A DNA stretch of 64,000 nucleotides. Origin: Pseudopelobacter sp964542535. GTDB taxonomy: Bacteria; Desulfobacterota; Desulfuromonadia; Geobacterales; Pseudopelobacteraceae. Below, piece after piece: positions 6,854-15,282 of this stretch. The stretch spans positions 1 to 64,000 of the forward strand of contig CAZIUE010000013.1 of NCBI GenBank assembly GCA_964542535.1. The letters run 5' to 3'. Numbering within the stretch: the stretch's first letter is position 1; every line of letters starts with the position of its first letter. Under the pieces are notes generated by a model, which worked only from the letters and a program-made list of their open reading frames with translations, did not search any database and was not told where the DNA came from. The translations under genes and the position numbers were made by a program.

Positions 6854-8206
6854 CTAGATCGTCCTTCCCTCTTTCATCAGTTCCCGCGAGATCCCCTTGA
6901 GCAGGTCCTCCTGGGTGACTGCCCGGTCGCCCCGCCTGAGGGCGCGTATGGCGCCGTAGCGGGCCACGTTGGCGATGGCGCCACCCGATATCTCGTGCCC
7001 CTCAGCCAGGGAGGGGAGGTCCACGTCGTCCCCCAGGGGGCATCCCTTCCCCAGCACACCCTGCCAGAGTCGCAGGCGCTGCTCCGCGTCGGGCAGGGGA
7101 AAGTAGACCGAACTCTGGAACCTGCGGGCAAAGGCCTCGTCGATGTTGGCCTTGAGGTTGGTGGCCAGGATCACCATCCCGGGGAAATCCTCCACCCGCT
7201 GGAGCAGATAGGAGACCTCCTGGTTGGCGTAGCGGTCGTTGGAGCTGGAGGTCTGGGTGCGCCTGCCGAACAGGGCGTCCGCCTCATCGAAGAAGAGGAT
7301 CCAGTTCCTGTTCTGGGCCTGGTCGAAGACCGAGGCCAGGTTCTTTTCCGTCTCGCCGATGTACTTGGAGACAACCATGGAGAGGTCGATGCGGTAGACG
7401 TCCACGCCGGCGGTGGTGCCGATCAGGGTGGCAGTGAGGGTCTTGCCGGTTCCGGGGGGACCGTAGAAGAGGGCGCGGTACCCGGGCTTGACCACGCTTG
7501 CCAGCCCCCACTCCTCCATGATCACCCGGGAATGCTCCAGCCAGGCGGTCAGGGTATGTATCTCCTCCAGCACCTCCGGCCCCAGCACCAGCTCGCTCCA
7601 GGCGAGGGGGGTGGTGATGAGCCGGGCGGGGAAGCTGGCCGAGAAGCCGGGCTGGTGACTGCTCCCGGTGGTGAAGCGGCTCAGGTAATCGGCGGTGATG
7701 AGCAGTGCTCCGCAGAACAGCGGCTCGTTGCCGGAACTGCTCTCGATGCGCAGGATTCCCTGGTTCGTAAAGACATGGTCGGCCTCGAAGAGGCGGATGA
7801 TCTCGAAGCGTTTCTTCAGGTCGTCGCCGGCCAGGATGAAGGCCGCCGTCTCGCAGGTGGGAAGGAAGCCGCCGTGGCTGTTCCCTTTCCAGCCGCCGAA
7901 CTCGGTGAAGCCCCGGTCCAGGTTCCTGTTGCGGATGAACAGGGTGTCGAGCTCGTGGGGAGCGGTGTGGGGCAAAAGCGCCAGGATCAGGATGACCCGT
8001 TCGTCGAACCCCAGGCCGAAGCGGGTGACGGTCCGGGCATATTCGGAGTCGTCCCCCTCCAGGGAAGGGGGTGTTATGTGGCGAATCTCCCCGCTCTCCC
8101 CCGGCTTCTGAAAATAGAGGGTGATGCGTGTCTCCAGCAGCGCGCGGAACCAGTCGATCTCCCTCTTCAGGGTCAGGGCGTTTGCCTCCCCGGCGCTCAT
8201 GCTCAT
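6854..8206 (-). CDS. eCIS AAA+ ATPase (Afp15/Pvc15-like)
   Basis: A 450-residue ATPase with Walker A GPPGTGKT (249-256), Walker B ILFFDEAD (303-310), an arginine-finger region (DEAFARRFQ) and a C-terminal lid. The N-terminal 200 residues are specific to contractile-injection-system ATPases. Family members are needed for particle assembly or maturation. The ATG at 8206 overlaps the TGA of the tape-measure gene (ATGA) and has GTGGAG five bases upstream; an in-frame GTG at 8212 is a less likely alternative. The overlap indicates translational coupling. Confidence 0.9.
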   Translation of the reverse strand: MSMSAGEANALTLKREIDWFRALLETRITLYFQKPGESGEIRHITPPSLEGDDSEYARTVTRFGLGFDERVILILALLPHTAPHELDTLFIRNRNLDRGFTEFGGWKGNSHGGFLPTCETAAFILAGDDLKKRFEIIRLFEADHVFTNQGILRIESSSGNEPLFCGALLITADYLSRFTTGSSHQPGFSASFPARLITTPLAWSELVLGPEVLEEIHTLTAWLEHSRVIMEEWGLASVVKPGYRALFYGPPGTGKTLTATLIGTTAGVDVYRIDLSMVVSKYIGETEKNLASVFDQAQNRNWILFFDEADALFGRRTQTSSSNDRYANQEVSYLLQRVEDFPGMVILATNLKANIDEAFARRFQSSVYFPLPDAEQRLRLWQGVLGKGCPLGDDVDLPSLAEGHEISGGAIANVARYGAIRALRRGDRAVTQEDLLKGISRELMKEGRTI

Positions 8207-11200
8207 CGCCACTCCACGTACAGTGCCCGCCCCATCCAGGGGTGCCGTATGGTCGAGAAGCCCCAGGGGATACGGTCCAGCAGCATGTCGAAGGGGCGGG
8301 GGGCTACCAGCAGGCTCCAGGCGTCGTCCTTAAGCAGCAGTCTCCCCTCCCGCTGGAGGAACGATTCCCTGAGCCCCGCCAGCGAGGTGGAGCCGATGGC
8401 GGACCAGGTGGCGATCATGGCGTGCAGCAATCCCTCGACGCACTCTGTCTCGGCCGGCTCAAGCCTGATCTCCCGGCCTATGGGCTCGTCGATGGGAACC
8501 CCGCAGAGCACCTTGTTCAGCGCTAGCAGGTATTCCGGCGCGCCGCTGTCTCCGTGTACCATGAACTGCAGCAGGTGGATCCCCCGTTCCGCCGCATCCC
8601 GGTCCCGGAACCCTTTCCCCTCCAGCAGCCCCAGCATGGAGAAGAGGCGGGGCAGGTAGGGCGCCGCCAGCACCTGGCCGGCATTGGCGACGTACAGATC
8701 GTCCCGGAGGAGGTCCTGTTCTCCGTTGACGTCAGGCTCGGCTTCCGCCGTTTTCCTCGCCGGGGCGATGGCGGAAGCGGATGAGGCTCCTTCGTCCCGT
8801 CTCGCCTTCCGTGGGAGCCGCCCCTCTCTCCGGGACTCTCCCGCGCCCCGAGGCTGATGACCCTGACGGGGGGGCGCGGAACCGTCGTCGGCATCCGTAA
8901 CGGAGAGCGGAAACCGGGCCGTCCGTGTGAGCGCAGCCTGCTCCCGGATGCCGAAGAGCGGTTCAACCGTCGAATCAGGATGTTCAGGCCCTGTTCCCCC
9001 CTTTCCCGCGATGATCGCCAGGATCTGCTGTTCCACCCGCCGGCGCAGCTCCGGCAGCCCCTCGCGTCGCTGCCGGAGCAGGAGCTCCCGGAAGTCTTGG
9101 TCGTAGCGCCGTCCGGACCGCTCGGCCAGGTGACGGATGAGCGCATCGACGTACTCGTCCAGGGACAACCCGCTCCTTCTTCCGAAGAGATGGCTGAACA
9201 GGAAGCGGCGGGCCAGGCCGCGGAGCCGGCCGCTCTCCGCTATGGCGGCGGCGAGCAGGATCTCCGTTGCCAGCTCCGTGCAGAGCAGCACCCGCCGCCA
9301 GTCCTTTCCCCGGGAGAGGGAGTAGAGGGGGATCAGCAGTCGTGCGGGAAAAAGATCGATGATCCGTTCGGAGCATCCCCGGCGGGCTGCCAGCGCCTCC
9401 ACCATGGTTCGGGAGAGCCGCGGACTGTGCCGGATCAGCTCCCTGATCACCGCTTCCGGAACCGTACGTGTCTCTCCACGTTTCCGTTCGGGCGCACGGG
9501 AATCCCGCGCCCGGCGTCCGGCGTCCCGCCGCTTCTCAGGCTGCCGAGGAGCGCTCTTCAGTCGCAGCTGGCGCAGGATTCCCCGCAGCTCCGCATGCGG
9601 CGTTCCCGTTTCACGGGCCTCTTCCAGCGCCATGGCCAGGGAGTCGAGCAGTTCGAGGTAGGCCAGGTTTCCCCGGGCCGCCATGGAGCGGACCAGGCTC
9701 TCCAGGTATGTCAGTTTGTTGAACCGGCTTCCCCGTTCCACCAGCAGGTAGGCCAGGGTGACGTGCCACAGACCGCTCTTCAGGGTTCTCGCTGATTCCG
9801 TCCCGCCGGCGGCTGCCCGCCGGAAGAGTTCCGGCTGTCCGGTGATTCCGCGGACGAACCCTCCCTCCCGCGGCTCCAGTATCCGCACCAGTTGTTCCAG
9901 GAGCGGGTCGGGAAAACCTTCGGCCATCTTCCGTAAACTAGCGCCCCGAAGAGAGAATTCGGCGAGCGTTTCCAGGATCAGTCCGGGGCGTTCGTGCAGC
10001 GTGGCGCGCCAGAAGCTCTCCAGGCCAACAGCGGAACCGCTGGCGAACGCCTCCCGCAGGCGCGGACGGATGAGCAATTCCCCCTCGGTATTCTCCCTTC
10101 CATCCCGACGGTGATTCCCGGCTGGACCGGCAGCGCCCTCCTCCTGGGCCAGTTCCCCCAGCAGGGAGAGCATCTCATGCTGCAGTCTGCCGGGTTTCGG
10201 CGACGCTTCCAGAAGGGTGGTCAGGGAGATCAGCAGGGGAACGTAGCCGCTGTTGCTCCGTGCCGCCATGCCTCTGATCACTCTTTCCAGGTAGGCCCGC
10301 CGGTTGAATCTCCCCCCCCGTTCACCGAGCAGGTAGGCCAGGGTGAACTCCCAGAGCCGGCTCCTGTACACCCGTTCGCTTCCCTCGGGTTCCGCCGTAG
10401 CGCGTCGGAACAGTTCCCCCCTGGCGGTCAGTTCTACGATGAATCCGCTCTCCAGCGGTTCCAGAACCCCGGCCATTCCCCGCAGAACCGTTTCAGGGAG
10501 CTGCTCGGCCATCCTTCGCTGCGCTGCGGATTCCCTGCCGCGGCGCCCCAGGATTTCGATCACCAGTGCGGGGTACTCTGCTGCCAGTTCCTCCCACACC
10601 TCGGCCAAGGCACCTGTTTCTCCCCGAACGATGGCCTGGTCCAGCAGCTCCCCCAGCAGGCGGGCCCGGGAGAGGGCCTTGTCCCGGGCGGCGTCCGCGG
10701 TTGGTACGTTCTTCACTCCGTCTCCGCTCCCCATGTCCCGCAGGAGCTCCAGCATCTGGCGCTTCAGCATGCCCGGAGCTTCCGCCTCTCCCAGGATTGT
10801 TGCCAGCGCATCCAGGAGATCGGTGAAACGGATCGAGCAGTGGGCCGCCATCCGGCGAACCAGGCTTTCCAGGTAGACCCTCCGGTTAAACTGTCCCCCC
10901 CGTTCCACCAGCAGATAGGCCAGGGTGAACTCCCAGAGCCTGGTCCGCGTGGTGGATATCTCTTCCGGTCTTTGTTCGCACGCCCGTTGGAAGAGTTCGG
11001 GGCTGGCCGCGATCTCCTCCACGAAGGCGCTCTCCTGCGGTTCCAGCAGGCGCACCAGATCCCGCAGCATGACCGGGGGAAAGCCTTCGGCGATCCGTTG
11101 CGGCCCGTCCCCGTCCGCACCCGTCCGCCGGAGCAGTTCCCGCACCAGGGCCGGCCGGTTGCGCAGCAGCTTCTGCCAGTCGCCCTTGATTACCTCCGCG

Positions 11201-11997
11201 TTTCCCGTTGTCAGCGCCTCTTCGAGGCGCGTCCGGAGGGGCTTTTCGGTCGTGGAATCGTCACGATCGGGGAGATGCCCTGTCCCGGTCCGCATGGATG
11301 TCACCGGGGCGCCGCTTTGCTCCAGCAGGCTGAGCAGGATCGCCTCCCATGCATCCCGGCGCTCCCTGCTGGAGGGGAGGGAGGCCAGTGCGGTGGAGAG
11401 CAGCGTCCGCGGCGAACGGCTCCAGGTGGTCTGTCCCGGTGCCAGCATGCGCGCCAGGTCCGTCGCGACATGCTCCCCGAACTGGCGGACGATTCTGGCT
11501 ACTCCCCGCTTACGGCTGATCCTGTCCCCCAAGAGGCGTCGCAGGCTGGTGGCGTCGCGGGAGAGGAGCTGCTCGATCATCTGCTCCATGATCCGCCCGT
11601 CGGCCAGGTCAGCGTTCCAGGGTATGCAGCCGGTGGCCAGGAAATACTCCAGCCGTTCCCTTCCATGTTCCCCGGGGGGGATGACCCTGCACCCCGCCAG
11701 TGCCTCTCCGCCGTGGGGCGGCAGGTTCTCCCGCAGTGCCGCTTCGAGCCTCTCCCGGAAGCGCTCGCCGGCGGCTTCGCTCCAGCCGTCTCCCCCGACG
11801 CTTCCCAGGTCGATGTCCAGGCGGTCGATGCGCAGCACCCCGGCGGGAGGGGCGAGTCTGGTGAAAACATCGTCCACGATCTCCAGCGCCAGGCCGGAGG
11901 CGAAGGAGTGCAGCTCCTCCTGCTGCTCGAATGCCTCCTCCTCCGAGGTAAAGGAGACCTGGAACAGCGCGTTTTCCACCATGTGGGCAGCGGTCAT
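8203..11997 (-). CDS. Contractile injection system tape-measure protein with three-fold repeat
   Basis: A 1264-residue protein. The first 70 residues (ENALFQVSF..., then LRIDRLDIDLG) and the last 180 (NAGQVLAAPYLPRLFSMLGL... LNKVLCG... PWGFSTIRHPWM) match the pattern of the CIS tape-measure family that sets tail length (Afp14-like). Between them a unit of about 160 residues occurs three times with a period of 194-195 residues; the most alike part reads LWEFTLAYLLVERGG at 354, LWEFTLAYLLGERGG at 548 and LWHVTLAYLLVERGS at 743. The start is the ATG at 11997 overlapping the previous stop (ATGA); the open frame continues 155 codons upstream, but that part is a shadow of the baseplate gene. Confidence 0.85.
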   Translation of the reverse strand: MTAAHMVENALFQVSFTSEEEAFEQQEELHSFASGLALEIVDDVFTRLAPPAGVLRIDRLDIDLGSVGGDGWSEAAGERFRERLEAALRENLPPHGGEALAGCRVIPPGEHGRERLEYFLATGCIPWNADLADGRIMEQMIEQLLSRDATSLRRLLGDRISRKRGVARIVRQFGEHVATDLARMLAPGQTTWSRSPRTLLSTALASLPSSRERRDAWEAILLSLLEQSGAPVTSMRTGTGHLPDRDDSTTEKPLRTRLEEALTTGNAEVIKGDWQKLLRNRPALVRELLRRTGADGDGPQRIAEGFPPVMLRDLVRLLEPQESAFVEEIAASPELFQRACEQRPEEISTTRTRLWEFTLAYLLVERGGQFNRRVYLESLVRRMAAHCSIRFTDLLDALATILGEAEAPGMLKRQMLELLRDMGSGDGVKNVPTADAARDKALSRARLLGELLDQAIVRGETGALAEVWEELAAEYPALVIEILGRRGRESAAQRRMAEQLPETVLRGMAGVLEPLESGFIVELTARGELFRRATAEPEGSERVYRSRLWEFTLAYLLGERGGRFNRRAYLERVIRGMAARSNSGYVPLLISLTTLLEASPKPGRLQHEMLSLLGELAQEEGAAGPAGNHRRDGRENTEGELLIRPRLREAFASGSAVGLESFWRATLHERPGLILETLAEFSLRGASLRKMAEGFPDPLLEQLVRILEPREGGFVRGITGQPELFRRAAAGGTESARTLKSGLWHVTLAYLLVERGSRFNKLTYLESLVRSMAARGNLAYLELLDSLAMALEEARETGTPHAELRGILRQLRLKSAPRQPEKRRDAGRRARDSRAPERKRGETRTVPEAVIRELIRHSPRLSRTMVEALAARRGCSERIIDLFPARLLIPLYSLSRGKDWRRVLLCTELATEILLAAAIAESGRLRGLARRFLFSHLFGRRSGLSLDEYVDALIRHLAERSGRRYDQDFRELLLRQRREGLPELRRRVEQQILAIIAGKGGTGPEHPDSTVEPLFGIREQAALTRTARFPLSVTDADDGSAPPRQGHQPRGAGESRREGRLPRKARRDEGASSASAIAPARKTAEAEPDVNGEQDLLRDDLYVANAGQVLAAPYLPRLFSMLGLLEGKGFRDRDAAERGIHLLQFMVHGDSGAPEYLLALNKVLCGVPIDEPIGREIRLEPAETECVEGLLHAMIATWSAIGSTSLAGLRESFLQREGRLLLKDDAWSLLVAPRPFDMLLDRIPWGFSTIRHPWMGRALYVEWR

Positions 11998-14456
11998 GGC
12001 AGGTCCCCTTCTCCCTCGCGGGACCGGGTGTCCAGAAGGAAGCGCACGAGTGCGCGGGAGGTCCGTTCCAGATCGGGATCGTCCGGCTCGCGGCGGTGCA
12101 TGCGGGTCGTCCAGCTGGTGTACAGCTGCTCGAAGGCGGCCATCCTGTCGAACCGGAGCCAGTGGCATTCCGCCAGGATGTGCGCCGGACAGTTCCGCTG
12201 CACCGTTTCCTCGGCCAGGCGGCGGAAGTTTTGATCCCCGCAGCGGGCGGTCCAGGCGGGAAACAGCACGCTCACCCGGAAGGGGAAGAAATCCGCGGGA
12301 ACGCCATCTTCCCGGTTGTGCGTACCCCGGGGCCGGAGCAGGATGTGTTCGACGACGTGCAGACCCTCGCTCCCCAGGCTGAGGCCGACCAGCAACCGGC
12401 GCAGGGCATTGGCGCCGGTTACCGCGCTCCGGTAATCCGGAAACAGTCCGATCCGCCACCACTCACCGCTGTCGGAGGCGGTAAAAAGCAGCTGCGTCCC
12501 CGCTCCCCGGGGGGCGATGCGATAGTTCTCCAGCGAGACGCCGCGTTGCAGCAGCGATGGCGTCAGTCGGCCGCTGTCCGCGAAGCAGATTCCGGCGCTC
12601 AGGGCACGCAGCTCTTCCAGCGTACTCCCCCCGGGCACGACGAGCGGGACCCGCTGCCAGGAGGGCTCGGCCGGCCCTCCCGCCGGTACCGGCAGCCCGC
12701 CTTCCGTTGCCGGACTGCCCGGAGCGTCACCCAGGGTGAAACCGGCGGAGAGGATCGGGCGGGTGAGGGAACGATGACTCCCGGGGCCGAAACCGAGTAT
12801 CAGGCTGACCCTCCGGTGCAGTCCCGAGACTCCGGCCCCGCTCTTACCTGCCGCGCCATAGTCGGGCGCCCCCCCCCTGTCCCTGCCCAGCTCCACGATC
12901 TCATTCAGGAAGGCGGCTTTCTGCTGGACGGCGATTCTCTCCGCCTCCTGGGGGGGATGGTAGAAGCAGAAATCCCGCAGGGCACCGGGGGAGACGCTCT
13001 CCCCGTACAGGGCGAGCAGGTAGTCCAGCAACCGGTTCTTGCGCTCGAAGACGTTGTCATGCTTCTCCACCAGCGCGGCGATGGATGCTTCCGCCTGTTC
13101 CGGGTAGACGCGCTCCAGATCGGCGATACCGCTCTCTTCCAGGGTTTGGTGCCAGTAGGTTCGTTGCGGTGAACGTTCGATGGAGAACAGGGTGCGCAGG
13201 TGCCCCAGGTTGGCCAGGAAGTTGGCCATGAGCTGCTCGAACGGCAGCAGATACCCCTTCAGCTGCGCCGCGGCTCCTCTCCGGCGCGGCGATGCGGATT
13301 CCGCCACTCCGAACCTGCCGATGCCGTAGATGGCCGGGAACTGGTTCTGGATGGAGACGTACCGTCCCAGGTCGCGGAACTCCCCGTGCGGCAGAGGGGC
13401 TATGGCGGAGAGGTTCTGGGGAGTATGCCTCATGGATCTCCTGGCGAAATCCAGCTCCCCGTACCCGGCCCGTAGCTCCCGGGCCGACACCACGACCCGC
13501 CGTCCGTTCCGGGTCAGGTGCACCCTGATCTCACCATCGCTTTCGGGGACGTTCAGGTACACCGCGGTTTCGGCACCCTCGCATGCCATGCCGCTATGGT
13601 AGGCGCGTCCTCCGCTTTCCAGGAACAGGCTGGTGATGTTTTCTACACCGTCGATGGATCTGATCACCGCGTAGAGGTCGGAAATTCTGATTTCATCCTT
13701 TGCATCGTCCAGGTCGTCATCACGGATGAATCCGAAACGGGTGAGCGGTCCCCGGAAGATCTCTTCCGGCTCAACTCCCCGGCGCAGCGCCTCTTCGTAC
13801 CCCCGGGAGGAGATGCCGCCGCTGATCGACCGGGAACAGAGATGGTACAGTTCGGAGAGGATCTCGGCTGCCGGCCGGCCGGCGCCGATCTCGATCTCTC
13901 CGTACAGTACGCAGCCGATCTCCCGGACAAACACGATGGCTTCCAGGTCTTCGCAGAGGTTACGTGACGATGAGCAGACCCGGGAAACCCGTGCCCGGAT
14001 CTCCTCCCGCATGACCCTGTGTTCCTCCCCCTCGCTCCGTTCCTTCAGCCGCAGCACAACCCGGAGCAGCGGGCCGTAGGGACTCTCCACGGTGGTCAGC
14101 CATACATTGTCGATCTCGGGAACGGCGTCGAAGATCGCCGTGCGGTAGTCGGCGATGGTGGTCGGGCGACAGGGGAAAATCCGTTCGGCGGGGTGGAGCG
14201 CGAGCCTGTCGCCCTCCAGGGAGCCGTCCTGTTCTGCCAGAAGGTCCTTCACCGGGAAGCCGGTGCGGTAGATCAGGTCGGTCAGGCCGTAGCAGAGCTG
14301 TTCGAGGATCGTGACGCCGGGGTCGTGGAGGTTGTAGTCGGTCCAGATGTCGCCGGCAAGCTCCTGGACGGAGCCGATCCCCTGCCGCTTCAGCTCCTCG
14401 AAGCTCCCTTGCTCCTGAACGCCTGTTGAGCGTCGTATGGTTCTGGTTTCCGGCAT
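11994..14456 (-). CDS. eCIS baseplate protein (second baseplate wedge, Afp12-like)
   Basis: An 820-residue protein. The N-terminal pattern VQELAGDIWTDYNLHDPG followed by VTILEQLCYGLTDLIYRTGF is characteristic of large baseplate components of contractile injection systems, in which HDPG(I/V)T is strongly conserved. The rest is beta-rich and lacks recognisable enzymatic motifs. It probably forms the outer baseplate wedge with the baseplate-J protein encoded at 15283-19152. The ATG at 14456 has AGAGGA seven bases upstream; a longer frame from 14495 starts before the previous gene's stop and is rejected. Confidence 0.8.
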   Translation of the reverse strand: MPETRTIRRSTGVQEQGSFEELKRQGIGSVQELAGDIWTDYNLHDPGVTILEQLCYGLTDLIYRTGFPVKDLLAEQDGSLEGDRLALHPAERIFPCRPTTIADYRTAIFDAVPEIDNVWLTTVESPYGPLLRVVLRLKERSEGEEHRVMREEIRARVSRVCSSSRNLCEDLEAIVFVREIGCVLYGEIEIGAGRPAAEILSELYHLCSRSISGGISSRGYEEALRRGVEPEEIFRGPLTRFGFIRDDDLDDAKDEIRISDLYAVIRSIDGVENITSLFLESGGRAYHSGMACEGAETAVYLNVPESDGEIRVHLTRNGRRVVVSARELRAGYGELDFARRSMRHTPQNLSAIAPLPHGEFRDLGRYVSIQNQFPAIYGIGRFGVAESASPRRRGAAAQLKGYLLPFEQLMANFLANLGHLRTLFSIERSPQRTYWHQTLEESGIADLERVYPEQAEASIAALVEKHDNVFERKNRLLDYLLALYGESVSPGALRDFCFYHPPQEAERIAVQQKAAFLNEIVELGRDRGGAPDYGAAGKSGAGVSGLHRRVSLILGFGPGSHRSLTRPILSAGFTLGDAPGSPATEGGLPVPAGGPAEPSWQRVPLVVPGGSTLEELRALSAGICFADSGRLTPSLLQRGVSLENYRIAPRGAGTQLLFTASDSGEWWRIGLFPDYRSAVTGANALRRLLVGLSLGSEGLHVVEHILLRPRGTHNREDGVPADFFPFRVSVLFPAWTARCGDQNFRRLAEETVQRNCPAHILAECHWLRFDRMAAFEQLYTSWTTRMHRREPDDPDLERTSRALVRFLLDTRSREGEGDLP

Positions 14457-14478
14457 GTTGTCCTCTGAAACCGGGGTG

Positions 14479-15276
14479 TCATTCGTCGTCCGCATCCGGC
14501 AGACAATCGTTCATGAAGCTGTCGAACCAGAGCCTGGTCAGATAGAACCTGATCCGTATGCCGTCGCCGTAATCGCTGTTGGATTTCAGCTGCAACCGGT
14601 ACTCCCGGTTCGTGCCTGACCAGCGCAGCTTCAGCTTATCCCCCAGGGAGCGGTAGTGGGCCTGGTGGTAGCTGATCCGTTTCTTCAGGTTGAGGAAGTT
14701 GAACAGGAACCCGGCCGGGTTGAAGGTGTTCAGGGCGAAGGCGTGCATGAGCGCGTATTTCCCGGTCCGCTTCTTTCCGACCCCGGCCATGACTTCGAAG
14801 GCCTGACAGCCGTCCAGGGGGCCGGTGATGTCATGCCACTTCCCGTCGGCCGGAACGGAGCTGTTGCCGTCGGGACCGACGCCGATGCGCCCCTGGCTAC
14901 GGATGACGCCGGCAACGTCCAGGGCGAACTCCGGGGCCTGGGTGTTCACTCCCACCTTTCCTCCCGGATCGAGGGTCACGGAAGGGGTCTCGTTCCCCTC
15001 CTGGTCCCGTGCGCTGAAACTCAGGGCGTTCCGTTCCCGGTCGCGGGTGAACCCCAGGGACCAGTCGAACCGCCCCGGTTCCTCGGCGCGGGAGAAGCTC
15101 ATCAGGGTATGGTGTTCCCCCTGGGTGGCTACTTCGATTCCGTTGTCAGGCGTCTTGGAAAACCCCTCGTCAACCATGTTCAGGGCCGAATCGATCAGGT
15201 CGTGAAACTGGCGTTCCGAAGGGAGGGCGCCCTTTCTGAAAAAGTTTTTCAGCGTGTCTCGGTTTCGTTTCGGCAT
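14479..15276 (-). CDS. Putative eCIS tail fibre / receptor-binding protein
   Basis: A 265-residue protein. The opening RDTLKNFFRKGALPSERQF, followed by HDLIDS, resembles the N-terminal attachment segment of phage-type tail fibres. Residues 45-125 contain a region (SLGFTRDRERNALSFS... KVGVNTQAP) like the short repeats preceding fibre chaperone domains, with a C-terminal beta-rich domain. It sits between the two baseplate genes, in the general position of Afp13-type fibres, and would determine target-cell binding. The assignment is tentative because fibres diverge quickly. Confidence 0.6.
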   Translation of the reverse strand: MPKRNRDTLKNFFRKGALPSERQFHDLIDSALNMVDEGFSKTPDNGIEVATQGEHHTLMSFSRAEEPGRFDWSLGFTRDRERNALSFSARDQEGNETPSVTLDPGGKVGVNTQAPEFALDVAGVIRSQGRIGVGPDGNSSVPADGKWHDITGPLDGCQAFEVMAGVGKKRTGKYALMHAFALNTFNPAGFLFNFLNLKKRISYHQAHYRSLGDKLKLRWSGTNREYRLQLKSNSDYGDGIRIRFYLTRLWFDSFMNDCLPDADDE

Positions 15277-15282
15277 GGTTTC

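Noticed and set aside
9994..12234. A 746-codon plus-strand open frame opposite the tape-measure gene
   Set aside because: It is the antisense shadow of a high-GC gene; its protein is Gln/Gly/Pro-rich without family features, and no ribosome site or operon context supports it. Similar long antisense frames opposite the GH18-like, baseplate, spike, sheath and helicase genes were dropped for the same reason.
8203..12462. Extending the tape-measure gene to 12462
   Set aside because: The added 155 codons lie within the baseplate gene in another frame and are Arg/Pro-rich without family similarity; the ATGA overlap at 11997 is the natural start.
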